Positions 5,935-13,861 of a stretch of DNA of 62,378 nucleotides are shown here, in pieces. The notes beneath the pieces were generated by a model. That model was given only the letters and a program-made list of their open reading frames with translations. It was not told where the DNA came from and did no database searches. Position 1 is the first letter of the stretch. Each line of letters begins with the position of its first letter. This DNA comes from a virus. The translations under genes were made by a program, and so were the position numbers. The stretch covers positions 1-62,378 of IMG/VR virus record IMGVR_UViG_3300030106_004741. One strand, written 5' to 3'.

Positions 5935-6327
5935 ATGACATTTGATATTAGAACAAACGAAGAGAATCAATACTTGGCTTTAACGACACTATATAATCAA
6001 CAACTATATATAGAGTCTAAACTTGTAAAAGAAGAAAATAGAGATAAAGAGTATATTAAGGTATTAGAAGAAAGATTAGCTATGCCCTCTGATTTAACTA
6101 TTGACCAATATCTAAAAGACTTTAAACAATACTCAAAACTAGAGTATAACCAAAAACACCCTGAAGAATATTTTGAACAAAAGGTAAAAGACATTTTTGA
6201 GTTTCCTGGAAAAAGGATTGTATTAAAATTAAAAACAGAAAAATTTGTATATTTGTCGCAAGAATTTAGTACATTTGATAAACTGCAAGAGTTTATAGCT
6301 TTAGTAGTTACAACAAAAAAACATTAA
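5935..6327 (+). CDS. Hypothetical protein upstream of GroEL
   Basis: 130 residues, soluble, mostly helical with a short strand-rich end. No family recognised. It starts directly at a TATCTTTG promoter and is 16 bases upstream of the chaperonin gene, so it is probably co-transcribed with it and expressed from a near-leaderless mRNA. Confidence 0.65.
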   Translation: MTFDIRTNEENQYLALTTLYNQQLYIESKLVKEENRDKEYIKVLEERLAMPSDLTIDQYLKDFKQYSKLEYNQKHPEEYFEQKVKDIFEFPGKRIVLKLKTEKFVYLSQEFSTFDKLQEFIALVVTTKKH

Positions 6328-6343
6328 AATAAAATAAAATAAA

Positions 6344-7957
6344 ATGAATCAATCAAACGGGTACTCCCCTAAAGAACTATTCTTCGGTTCTAATGGAAGG
6401 GAAAAATTAATTAAAGGAATAGACAAGTTATCTAATGCGGTAAAAAGCACACTCGGACCACGAGGTAATACAGTGCTTATAGAATCTCCTGAACACACAC
6501 ATGGAATTACTGTAACTAAAGACGGTGTAACCGTAGCAAAGTCTGTTTCGTTAATAGACCCTGTTGAAAACCTCGCGGTTAGAATGATGAAAGAAGCGGC
6601 AGAAAGAACAGCCACTAGTGCGGGTGACGGAACAACTACGGCAATAGTATTGACTGAGGCAGTGGTAAAAGCTGCATTAAACACTATACAACCTAAAGAC
6701 AATAAAACGGAAATACTTCGTGAGTTGGTAGAGGGTACTAAAGAGGTGGTTAAGTATTTAAAGAAAGAGGGAGTAAAGATTGCACCATCTACTTTAAAAG
6801 ATGTAGCAACTATATCTGCTAACAACGATTCTTTTATTGGAGATATTATATCTAAAGTTCATAATGAGGTTGGGGAGAATGGAATTGTAACGGTAGAAAA
6901 ATCTCAAACAGCAGAAACTTATTATGAAACCACAAAGGGAGTTAAGATAGATAGAGGATATACAAGTCCTTTATTTGTTAATAACCAAAAGAAAGATGAA
7001 TGTATATTAGAAGATGTGCATATATTAGTTTCAGATGCAGAAATAAATAATATATTAAACATTGAAAATATATTAAAACCAATTATCCAAGAGGGGAAAA
7101 AACTTTTACTTATATGTCCTTGTTCAAATAATGTAATAAATACATTGTCCGCTAATGTAATGAAAAGGAGTTTAAAAGTATGTAATATACCCCCACCCTC
7201 TTTTGGATATAAACAACACGAATTAATGCAAGACATAGCTCTTTCTGTAGGTGCAACATATTTCTCTGAAAAGACGGGAGATGATTTGAGCATCATAAAC
7301 TTCTCCGATTTAGGGAGGGCGTCCAAGGTGATAGTTGGTCGGGACTCTACAATCATTCTCTCGTCAGAGAAAACTGAAGAACATCACAATCTTATAGACA
7401 CTCGTGTTTCTGAATTAAAAGAAGCCCATAAGATGGCAACTAAAAAGGGTGATAAAGAATTTATACTATCTCGTATTGCATCTTTAACAGGAGGGATAGG
7501 AGTTATATATGTGGGAGGAAACACTGACCTTGAGCAAAAGGAATTATATGATAGGGTAGATGATGCTGTATGTGCAGTTCGTTCTGCACTTGTAGAAGGA
7601 ATTTTACCAGGAGCAGGGTTAGCTTTATATAATTTTACATATAACATGAAGGAATATGAGAGTTATTCTGAGTCTAAAAAAATTGCTTACGCAATTTTAA
7701 CTAAAGCTCTTAATGCTCCTTTAAACCAAATACTTAAAAATGCAGGACTTAAATCTGAAAAGATTTATAATACAGGATTTAAAAAGGGAATAGGATATGA
7801 TGTGAAAAATGGAGAAATTGGAAATCTTATTAAATTAGGGGTAATAGACCCTGTAAAGGTAACTAGAACAGCATTGCAAAATGCTGTGTCAGTTGCAGTA
7901 ACTATTTTAAGTACGGATGCTATTATTACAATGGCACGTTCATACGAAACTAACTAA
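6344..7957 (+). CDS. groEL: GroEL-like chaperonin
   Basis: 537 residues, close to the bacterial length of about 545. Family features: TLGPRGNTVLI near residue 38-48, the ATP-binding GDGTTTA loop near 93-99, an apical-domain region near 190-370, RVDDAVCAVRSALVEG near 400 (equivalent of the catalytic Asp of GroEL) and LPGAG. It lacks the C-terminal GGM tail, ending SYETN. It should form a double ring that folds phage (probably capsid) proteins. A GroES gene follows 220 bases later. The sequence is divergent in the apical domain, as phage chaperonins tend to be. Confidence 0.95.
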   Translation: MNQSNGYSPKELFFGSNGREKLIKGIDKLSNAVKSTLGPRGNTVLIESPEHTHGITVTKDGVTVAKSVSLIDPVENLAVRMMKEAAERTATSAGDGTTTAIVLTEAVVKAALNTIQPKDNKTEILRELVEGTKEVVKYLKKEGVKIAPSTLKDVATISANNDSFIGDIISKVHNEVGENGIVTVEKSQTAETYYETTKGVKIDRGYTSPLFVNNQKKDECILEDVHILVSDAEINNILNIENILKPIIQEGKKLLLICPCSNNVINTLSANVMKRSLKVCNIPPPSFGYKQHELMQDIALSVGATYFSEKTGDDLSIINFSDLGRASKVIVGRDSTIILSSEKTEEHHNLIDTRVSELKEAHKMATKKGDKEFILSRIASLTGGIGVIYVGGNTDLEQKELYDRVDDAVCAVRSALVEGILPGAGLALYNFTYNMKEYESYSESKKIAYAILTKALNAPLNQILKNAGLKSEKIYNTGFKKGIGYDVKNGEIGNLIKLGVIDPVKVTRTALQNAVSVAVTILSTDAIITMARSYETN

Positions 7958-7968
7958 TTATTTATACT

Positions 7969-8181
7969 ATGACAGAGAAAATTTTGAATACGTTTTTTTA
8001 TGGGTTCTTACCTATAAAATTTAGAAGATTATTAAGAAGTGTATTATTGGCTATCCTTATAGGGAGTTGGTTAATAAACGGTTTTACTTTAGCAGAGGTT
8101 ATAACTTTTGGAATTGCTTTTGTATTTATTGCAGGAGGAATAAGTTATGTGTTAGAACCATTCTTTAAAAAGATAAAATGA
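7969..8181 (+). CDS. Small membrane protein between GroEL and GroES
   Basis: 70 residues with two hydrophobic segments (about 23-40 and 43-60) and basic ends. It overlaps the GroES start by ATGA. An integral membrane protein inserted in a chaperonin operon is unusual; function unknown. Confidence 0.65.
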   Translation: MTEKILNTFFYGFLPIKFRRLLRSVLLAILIGSWLINGFTLAEVITFGIAFVFIAGGISYVLEPFFKKIK

Positions 8182-8435
8182 AACCAATAGGTAAACACAT
8201 TATAATCAAACCCATTGATGAAGAAATTGTTTCTAAATCAGGGTTAGTTTTATCTGCAGACGATACTAGTAAATTACGTTATCGTAAAGGAACTGTTATT
8301 GCTGTAGGAACTGATGTGGGTGTAATCAACAAAGATAATACAATTTATTATAATAAAATATCAGGATATACAATGTTAATAGGAGATGAACCCTATACTG
8401 TTATTCTTGAGAAAGATGTCGTTGTTGTCTTATAA
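8178..8435 (+). CDS. groES: GroES-like co-chaperonin
   Basis: 85 residues. It starts PIGKHIIIKPIDEE and has a mobile-loop-like stretch near SKSGLVLSADD, then RKGTVIAVGTDVGVI, and ends in a beta strand (YTVILEKDVVVVL) where GroES has its ILA-type ending. It should cap the phage GroEL ring. It overlaps the convergent minus-strand gene by 35 bases. Confidence 0.85.
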   Translation: MKPIGKHIIIKPIDEEIVSKSGLVLSADDTSKLRYRKGTVIAVGTDVGVINKDNTIYYNKISGYTMLIGDEPYTVILEKDVVVVL

Positions 8436-8832
8436 AATCATTCATGTCTTCTATCATACTCTTATAAACCTTATCTGAATAAGATACATTTTTGGCAAAT
8501 ATAGGATTAGAAGTTAAACTAGTGGGGATTTCTTCCCCACTTAACTTTTTATATATAGAGCTTACAACTCTTTTTGCTTTGTAAGATAATTGATATAAAC
8601 CCTTTCTTTTGCCATCATATTTTCTAAACACCTGTATCCACCCATCACGAAGTAGATTGTCAAATCTATTTATATTCCAACTTATTAATTTATCAAACTC
8701 TGCAAACTTATCTTTAGAAAAGTATTTTTCAGAATATAAAAACAAGATAATATCTAGGTCGGCTTGAGATAATTTATATTTAGCTTTAATGAAATATCGA
8801 ATAACTCTCCAATACTTTAAATAATCTTTCAT
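8401..8832 (-). CDS. Winged-helix transcriptional regulator (MarR-like)
   Basis: 143 residues. LSQADLDIILFLYSEKYFS, then a recognition-helix region near WNINRFDNLLRDGWI and a wing near VFRKYDGKRKGLYQLSYKAKRVV, fit a winged helix-turn-helix of the MarR/PadR type. It is a minus-strand gene within the late plus arm, tail-to-tail with GroES and head-to-head, 39 bases apart, with the gene at 8872. It could autoregulate and control the TAACTTTG promoter at 8843. Regulatory role inferred. Confidence 0.65.
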   Translation of the reverse strand: MKDYLKYWRVIRYFIKAKYKLSQADLDIILFLYSEKYFSKDKFAEFDKLISWNINRFDNLLRDGWIQVFRKYDGKRKGLYQLSYKAKRVVSSIYKKLSGEEIPTSLTSNPIFAKNVSYSDKVYKSMIEDMNDFIRQQRHLSQE

Positions 8833-8842
8833 TTAATTTTAT

Positions 8843-8850
8843 TAACTTTG
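8843..8850 (+). promoter_or_regulatory. TAACTTTG promoter box
   Basis: Fits TAnnTTTG, 21 bases before the ATG at 8872 and within the 39-base gap next to the divergent regulator gene. Confidence 0.65.
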
Positions 8851-8871
8851 CGTATTAAAGGTACTAAAATT

Positions 8872-9201
8872 ATGCCAGACAACGAAGAAAATAAAGAAAA
8901 GAACTCTACTACTAATAACAAGGAGAAAAAAGAGGTGGTTGTGGACAACAACGGGGATAAGGATAACGAAGAAAAGAAGGAGAAAAAAAAGAAAGAAGAT
9001 AAAAAGAATCTTCGTGAAACCTTAAAACTTATTGCCGACAAGAGTAGGGAGAAGATGAAAAACATCTTTAAGAAAGATGATAGAAAGAAAAGCACAAAAC
9101 AACAAACCAACGCCACTCGAACTAGAAGTACAAAACTCACAGGTCTAAGAGGGTTGCAGGGGTTCATGAGTAGTGATGACACATTTGATGATTTAGCTTA
9201 A
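8872..9201 (+). CDS. Highly charged hypothetical protein
   Basis: 109 residues from ATG at 8872; an in-frame TTG at 8848 is inside the promoter box and is rejected. The first 60 residues are almost all Lys, Glu, Asp and Asn; the end is TGLRGLQGFMSSDDTFDDLA. Looks disordered with a helical centre. Possibly a packaged or scaffold-like protein; no family recognised. Confidence 0.55.
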   Translation: MPDNEENKEKNSTTNNKEKKEVVVDNNGDKDNEEKKEKKKKEDKKNLRETLKLIADKSREKMKNIFKKDDRKKSTKQQTNATRTRSTKLTGLRGLQGFMSSDDTFDDLA

Positions 9202-9211
9202 AAACAATACT

Positions 9212-9565
9212 ATGAAAACAAGTCAATTAAGAAAAGAATATAAAAAAGGTAATCTTGATAAAGAAGAGTATAAAAAAAAGAAAAAAACTAACCGTAAAAC
9301 TAAAGTAAAAAACACGGTTACTAAAACAAAAAAAACCATTAAAAAGGTAAAAGATAAAGTTGAGAAACTGAAAAAAAGTAAAGTGGGTAAGGTGGTTAAA
9401 AAAGTGGTAGATAAAGCATCTAAAGCTAAAAACACTAATGCTTATAAAATATATAAAGGTGGTAAAGACACCATTTCTAATTTGAAGAAAGGAAAAGTAG
9501 GTGCAGCCATTAAAAATGTTAGAGATACTGTAAAAAGTTTAAATAAGAAAAAAAAGAAAAAATAG
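9212..9565 (+). CDS. Lysine-rich protein with MKTxxLRK start
   Basis: 117 residues, nearly half lysine, with alternating KVKDKV/KKVVDKA helices and a KKKKKK end. It begins MKTSQLRKEYKKG, the fourth protein in the window with this N-terminus. Histone-like by composition; probably binds packaged DNA. Ten bases after the previous gene, so same operon. Confidence 0.6.
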   Translation: MKTSQLRKEYKKGNLDKEEYKKKKKTNRKTKVKNTVTKTKKTIKKVKDKVEKLKKSKVGKVVKKVVDKASKAKNTNAYKIYKGGKDTISNLKKGKVGAAIKNVRDTVKSLNKKKKKK

Positions 9566-9582
9566 AGATAAAAAATAAATAG

Positions 9583-9590
9583 TATCTTTG
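9583..9590 (+). promoter_or_regulatory. TATCTTTG promoter box
   Basis: Exact box, 33 bases upstream of the ATG at 9624; A-rich leader. Opens the 9624-15493 gene run. Confidence 0.7.
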
Positions 9591-9623
9591 TAGGTAGTTA
9601 ATAATTAAAAAAAGAAAACTAAT

Positions 9624-9821
9624 ATGAAACAAGGTTATAATTCAAGACTTGATGAGTCTTTAGGAAACAGACATAAAGGAAAACACAAACAATCTTTTAA
9701 AGATAGACGTGATGAGTCTAAAGCTATGTCTAAAAAACTTTATTCTCATGCGTATGGTGCAGACCATAACATGAAGTATGAAGGAGTAAAAGAGTGTATT
9801 TCTAGAGCGGTTAGAAAATAA
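9624..9821 (+). CDS. Small basic phage protein (MKQGYNSRLDESLG family)
   Basis: 65 residues. The opening MKQGYNSRLDESLGNRH and the later RRDESKAM are, from memory, typical of a small conserved protein of marine and Bacteroidetes phages with no known function. It is read directly before 9821 (the stop codon overlaps the next ATG). Confidence 0.6.
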   Translation: MKQGYNSRLDESLGNRHKGKHKQSFKDRRDESKAMSKKLYSHAYGADHNMKYEGVKECISRAVRK

Positions 9822-10021
9822 TGGCTACGAGAGGAAGAACTAAAGAGAAGTTTCCTGAGATTAAAGATAAAAATCAAGGGAAGTTTACTGCTTGGGCAAA
9901 AAAAAACGGATTTAAAGATGCTTGTAGTGCAGCCAATGCTGTCATGAAGAATACAGGTGAGTATTCTAAGTCAGTAGTAAAAATGGCTAATTATGCTAAA
10001 AATTTTGGATGTAGTAGATAA
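9821..10021 (+). CDS. Small conserved phage protein (KFTAWAKKNGF type)
   Basis: 66 residues: a GKFTAWAKKNGFKDACSAAN core, then MKNTGEYSKSVVKMANYAKN and a final Cys. A predicted three-helix basic protein; I recall the pattern from other environmental phages but know no function. Overlaps both neighbours by one base (TAATG). Confidence 0.6.
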   Translation: MATRGRTKEKFPEIKDKNQGKFTAWAKKNGFKDACSAANAVMKNTGEYSKSVVKMANYAKNFGCSR

Positions 10022-10107
10022 TGAAAAAAATAATTGAAAAAATAAAATGTTGGATATCATGTTTATTTAAAATTAAATGTGACAAACCCCAATGCAAATG
10101 TAAATAA
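10021..10107 (+). CDS. Tiny cysteine-rich protein (28 residues)
   Basis: MKKIIEKIKCWISCLFKIKC then DKPQCKCK and stop. It starts on the last base of the previous stop and ends immediately before the next ATG, which is why I accept it. An amphipathic helix with five Cys; could be membrane-associated or metal-binding. Function unknown. Confidence 0.5.
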   Translation: MKKIIEKIKCWISCLFKIKCDKPQCKCK

Positions 10108-10428
10108 ATGGCAGAATCGCGTGGATTAGGAGATAGTATTGAAAAGTTCACTAAAGCAACAGGAATTAAAAAGGTGGTGGAAAGTGCAACGGAATTGGTG
10201 ACGGGTAAAAAAGACTGTGGCTGTAGTGAGCGTAGGGATAAGTTGAATAGACTTTTTCCTTACCAGAATAAAGAAAAACAATACGACCCTCTTCCTAATG
10301 AGCAAAACCCTACATCGTCTATAGGTCCAGTGGTAACGGACAATCGTGCAGGAGTGGCGGTAACTAGAAGTCGTAATGGAGTAATAAGAAGAGCGTGGTC
10401 ACCTAAAGGAAAAACATATAATAAATAG
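10108..10428 (+). CDS. Conserved small virion-region protein
   Basis: 106 residues. The GLGDSIEKFTKATGIKKVVE helix is followed by DCGCSERRDKLNRLFPY, a pattern I recognise from Bacteroidetes phages, then a Gly/Pro-rich tail ending SPKGKTYNK. The CGC motif may bind metal. Position before two structural paralogues suggests a virion role; function unknown. Confidence 0.55.
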   Translation: MAESRGLGDSIEKFTKATGIKKVVESATELVTGKKDCGCSERRDKLNRLFPYQNKEKQYDPLPNEQNPTSSIGPVVTDNRAGVAVTRSRNGVIRRAWSPKGKTYNK

Positions 10429-10432
10429 ATAA

Positions 10433-11104
10433 ATGGCTTATCAAAAAATATACGGAATACCGACTCGTACTATGTGGCTCACTCCTAGTGATTATGCACT
10501 TATACCATGTCCTTCTGATTTTATATATCAGGGAAAGACCACAGATGATTCGGGAGACCCAACTGTTTTGTATGACTCAACGGTAAACTTTAAAGTTCTA
10601 GGGGTGACGGAGGGGTGTGTTATTTTGATTAAAAAACCCTCCACAGGACAGGGTTGGGCAGTAGCTAGAACTATTAACGATGTCAAAAAAGCGGACACGG
10701 GGAATTTAGGATTGAATGCAATCGTTAGTTACCCAAATTATGTAACGGGTAAAGCTGTGAGTACAGACTATGCTATTTATCGACCTCCTACAAAACCCTG
10801 TATAGTTACTCCACGAACTTTAAGAGAATTAGGACTTGGGACCTATGCAGATAAACCTATCACCTTCCGAGATGCAGGAGGAGATTCCACAGATGTTTAT
10901 ACTGGTGCAGGTGTGCAAGCAACGTGGATAACGGGACTTAGTTTCATAGAAGGTCAAGGGGTGTCGAATATATGGCCTTTTCAAATATCACAATGGGTGG
11001 CAACATCAACTGATAAGGGGGTTGCGACTGATTGGGAAGCATTAGTTAACGCGGGGGGAGTTCCTGACGCTGCGGGTTGTCAATTATTTATGGGAAGTTG
11101 GTAA
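10433..11104 (+). CDS. Virion structural protein, paralogue 1
   Basis: 223 residues, beta-rich. It shares MAYQK...G..TR......SDYA.IP with the next gene (11135), so the two are a tandem duplication that diverged in the body. Likely a head-decoration or tail component by composition; no enzymatic motif. Confidence 0.5.
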   Translation: MAYQKIYGIPTRTMWLTPSDYALIPCPSDFIYQGKTTDDSGDPTVLYDSTVNFKVLGVTEGCVILIKKPSTGQGWAVARTINDVKKADTGNLGLNAIVSYPNYVTGKAVSTDYAIYRPPTKPCIVTPRTLRELGLGTYADKPITFRDAGGDSTDVYTGAGVQATWITGLSFIEGQGVSNIWPFQISQWVATSTDKGVATDWEALVNAGGVPDAAGCQLFMGSW

Positions 11105-11134
11105 AAATAAAAAATTAAAAAAGTTTAAAAAAAA

Positions 11135-11740
11135 ATGGCTTATCAAAAAAATTTAGGAGTAGGAACAAGATATTTAAATATATTTGTATCCGATTATGCA
11201 GATATTCCCAATCCAGGGGCTTTTATGTTAAATGGGGTTACCACTACCGTAAGTCCAGCTCTTGCCCCTTATGGCACACTTCCTACAGGTCAAGCAGTAG
11301 GGCAAACATTATTAATCGATACGGGTGTTAATTTTGAAAGTGATACGGCTGTTAAAGTTGGTGACATTGTTTATGCTATTGAGAGTGTAGGTTTATGGGA
11401 GCGTGGGGCAGGAACAGTGTTAGGGGTTTCAGCATCTACACTGGTAGTAAGTACTAATCCTGTATCAACGCCTTTTAATATAGATTTTGCAATAGGTACA
11501 GGAATTAAATATGCAATTTATGATGGTTCGATGAATGAACCGTGTATGCTTTATGATGGATTAATGTCGGATAAGTTTGCAAATTGGATGGTGACAACGG
11601 CAGGAGGAGATACATTGGAAATTCCTAGTGGAGGTCCAGGTGCTGTCGCTGACCCTGTTGTTAATTGCCAAGTAAAAAAACTATGGCTACCTAAAAACTA
11701 CACAGATTTTAATCCTACACGAAGTTACGGAGTATGGTAA
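11135..11740 (+). CDS. Virion structural protein, paralogue 2
   Basis: 201 residues with the same N-terminal block (MAYQKNLGVGTRYLNIFVSD) as 10433, then a beta-rich, Gly/Val-rich body ending RSYGVW. Preceded by a 30-base A-rich leader. Probably the same fold as its neighbour; tail or head decoration are both possible. Confidence 0.5.
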   Translation: MAYQKNLGVGTRYLNIFVSDYADIPNPGAFMLNGVTTTVSPALAPYGTLPTGQAVGQTLLIDTGVNFESDTAVKVGDIVYAIESVGLWERGAGTVLGVSASTLVVSTNPVSTPFNIDFAIGTGIKYAIYDGSMNEPCMLYDGLMSDKFANWMVTTAGGDTLEIPSGGPGAVADPVVNCQVKKLWLPKNYTDFNPTRSYGVW

Positions 11741-11800
11741 ATAAATGGATAACAACTAGTTCGTGGGATGTTCCCATGACTATAAAATATATTATTAAAG

Positions 11801-11929
11801 ATGGCAAAAAAAGTATGGACCTTTACACCCACCAAAAAAAAGTCGCATCATCGACATGCAAAAAGCGGGACATCGTATAATAAGGGGTCTAAAAATTACA
11901 TTAAACAATATCGTGGACAAGGAAGATGA
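11801..11929 (+). CDS. Small basic protein (42 residues)
   Basis: MAKKVWTFTPTKKKSHHRHA..., ending YRGQGR with a TGA overlapping the next ATG (ATGA). Very basic and His/Lys-rich. A competing frame, 11734-11880 (48 codons, starting MVNKWITTSSWDVP), covers the same DNA; I prefer this one because of its coupling to the next gene and its likeness to other small basic phage proteins. Confidence 0.55.
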   Translation: MAKKVWTFTPTKKKSHHRHAKSGTSYNKGSKNYIKQYRGQGR

Positions 11930-12942
11930 GAGTATTATTAATTTTATTTTTATTTCCTTTATTGTCTTTTGGGCAATTTTTTAAGTACTCTACTGTGTAT
12001 ACTTCTTTTTCTATGGGGACATCTATGTCTGAAAGAGAAAATTATATTGCAGTAAATAGAGGTTATGAAGATGTTACAGAAATTAATCCTTACGATTATA
12101 ATTTAACTTTCGGAATCCGAAAAATAGCAAGATTTGATTATGAATATAAAGTTAAAACGTGGTACTACGGTACTGAACGAACTGTTTCAGACAATGTTAC
12201 TGTTGGGAATGCTAGTGGTTGGGAGTATCTCCTTAATTATTCTTTTATACGGAATCGTGGTGAAACATTTAATAATGCAGATTTTTGGTTACGTTACCTC
12301 GGCAATAACACGGTTACTAAGTTGCAATACAAAGATAACCAAAGGGTAAATTTAGAATACACTTCTTTTGACACTAGATTGCGTTTTACTAAAGGCCCGT
12401 GGGATTTTACTGCAGGAGTAATTGCAAGAAATCACCCTGTGTATGGGGTTAATCCTATTGAGGATTTTTGGACTCCAGGAGAAAGCACTTTTGTAGAGTT
12501 AGCGGCAGATTTTGGATATAGTAGAGAGTTTGTAAATGGACAATGGCATTGGTTTAGTGGGGAAGAACTATTAGCAACATCGAATGATGAGTTTTATAAA
12601 CATTATTTTGGAGATGCTGTTGCATCGTTTAATGAACAAGAATTAGAAAAATTAGGCACACAAAACGAAATAAGTGCCGTTTTAGGTGTTTCATACTATA
12701 AATGGACTCCTAAACTATGGATTCATATATGGTATAATTTACTACCTTTGCATTATGGACTAGATGATTATTCTTTTGAATATGGTGGAGAAAAATATGA
12801 TTGGGCAGAATGGGATTCAGGAATAGTGTTTGGTTCTCGCATCACAAAACACTTAGGGATATTTGTAGAAGGTACTCATCAAAAGTATTGGATGAAGCCT
12901 GTATATGAGTTAAAGTTTGGGTTTAACTATTTATTCTTTTAA
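11926..12942 (+). CDS. Secreted outer-membrane beta-barrel-like protein
   Basis: 338 residues. Residues 1-16 (MRVLLILFLFPLLSFG) are a clear signal peptide, with Q17 as the likely mature end, typical of flavobacteria. The mature part is rich in alternating aromatic strands (for example TWYYGTERTV, YYKWTPKLWIHIWYNLL) and ends FGFNYLFF, the C-terminal aromatic signature of outer-membrane barrels. It would be inserted in the host outer membrane. Possible roles are receptor masking/superinfection exclusion or helping release; none is proven. Followed by a second secreted protein two bases later. Confidence 0.6.
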   Translation: MRVLLILFLFPLLSFGQFFKYSTVYTSFSMGTSMSERENYIAVNRGYEDVTEINPYDYNLTFGIRKIARFDYEYKVKTWYYGTERTVSDNVTVGNASGWEYLLNYSFIRNRGETFNNADFWLRYLGNNTVTKLQYKDNQRVNLEYTSFDTRLRFTKGPWDFTAGVIARNHPVYGVNPIEDFWTPGESTFVELAADFGYSREFVNGQWHWFSGEELLATSNDEFYKHYFGDAVASFNEQELEKLGTQNEISAVLGVSYYKWTPKLWIHIWYNLLPLHYGLDDYSFEYGGEKYDWAEWDSGIVFGSRITKHLGIFVEGTHQKYWMKPVYELKFGFNYLFF

Positions 12943-12944
12943 GT

Positions 12945-13586
12945 ATGAGAAAATATATATTTATTTTATTTGTTTTATTAAGTTGGTTTGCAAAAGGACA
13001 AGAGTACAACAATAATTGTGCATCCTGTGTTGAAACGGGAGGTTTTTATTGTGGTGATGACGAATCAAATTGGACACAGTATTCTCCAAATGGATGTGTT
13101 CCAAATAATTGGCTTAATGATGGTTGGGAAGATTGTGTTGATGCTTCTGATGAAAATGGAGCTGAACCTACATCATTAGAAAGTTGTGCTATTGATATAG
13201 TGCCATGTGATACCGTGTATGTGGATGTGATAGAATATATAAATTTAACAGACACCGTTTATGTAGAGTTAATCGATACCATTATAGAAGTCCAGGTTTT
13301 TGAAGAAATTGATACTCTTTATGTATATGAAGATGTATTAGACACGATGTTTATAGATGTGATAGAATATGTAGAGATATTTGTTATAGACACTATTATT
13401 GAAACAGAATGGATGTATATAGAAGAGTATATTGATTGTGACACAGGATTACCGTGTAATACTCAAATAATAGAAATAATTAAAGATTCTAAAACTAGCT
13501 CTTTAATGTATAATTTAAAAGGACAGGTTATAAGAAAACCTGAAAGTATATATATTCAAAATGGCAAAGTGAAATGGCTCAAATAG
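12945..13586 (+). CDS. Secreted LDLa-like protein with sorting-domain-like C-terminus
   Basis: 213 residues with signal peptide MRKYIFILFVLLSWFAKG (cleavage before Q19). Residues 24-65 hold six Cys and DGWEDCVDASDEN, close to the calcium-binding end of LDL-receptor class A repeats. The middle is made of imperfect DTVYVDVIEY / DTVYVELIDT repeats. The last 26 residues (MYNLKGQVIRKPESIYIQNG, then KVKWLK) resemble the type IX secretion C-terminal sorting domain of Bacteroidetes. This suggests export by the host and display or release at the surface. It overlaps the next start by 13 bases. Confidence 0.55.
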   Translation: MRKYIFILFVLLSWFAKGQEYNNNCASCVETGGFYCGDDESNWTQYSPNGCVPNNWLNDGWEDCVDASDENGAEPTSLESCAIDIVPCDTVYVDVIEYINLTDTVYVELIDTIIEVQVFEEIDTLYVYEDVLDTMFIDVIEYVEIFVIDTIIETEWMYIEEYIDCDTGLPCNTQIIEIIKDSKTSSLMYNLKGQVIRKPESIYIQNGKVKWLK

Positions 13587-13861
13587 GAGAAAACACAAAG
13601 GTTAGTACTGACTTAAAATTTATTATCAGTTTTGTAATAATGATAGTAGGGTTGGTGGGTACTTATTATAATCTTGTAGGACAAGTAAATGAATTAGAAC
13701 TTAAGGTAAATAAGTTCGATGGATATCCTAGTGCTAATGAGATAAACATGAAAAATGAACTGATACGACAAACAGTTTTATCCAACAAAGAAACATTAGA
13801 TGCTATAGAAAACAAGATAGATGTTATGGATGAAAGATTGTATCAAGTAATTCAAAAATAA
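13574..13861 (+). CDS. Membrane-anchored coiled-coil protein (lysis-region)
   Basis: 95 residues: a single hydrophobic span (about 17-34) followed by a coiled coil (VNELELKVN..., IENKIDVMDERLYQ). Topology resembles an inner-membrane spanin or a holin accessory factor, and it lies just before the endolysin and holin genes. Family not recognised; role inferred from position. Confidence 0.5.
   Translation: MAQIGENTKVSTDLKFIISFVIMIVGLVGTYYNLVGQVNELELKVNKFDGYPSANEINMKNELIRQTVLSNKETLDAIENKIDVMDERLYQVIQK

Noticed and set aside
8515-8545. Inverted repeat AGTGGGG...CCCCACT
   Set aside because: Lies inside the winged-helix gene in frame; likely coincidence of codons rather than a terminator.
11734-11880. 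48-codon frame (MVNKWITTSS...) overlapping the 42-residue basic protein
   Set aside because: It begins across the previous stop and could be translated, but the competing frame is coupled to the next gene and looks more like known small phage proteins. Not excluded.
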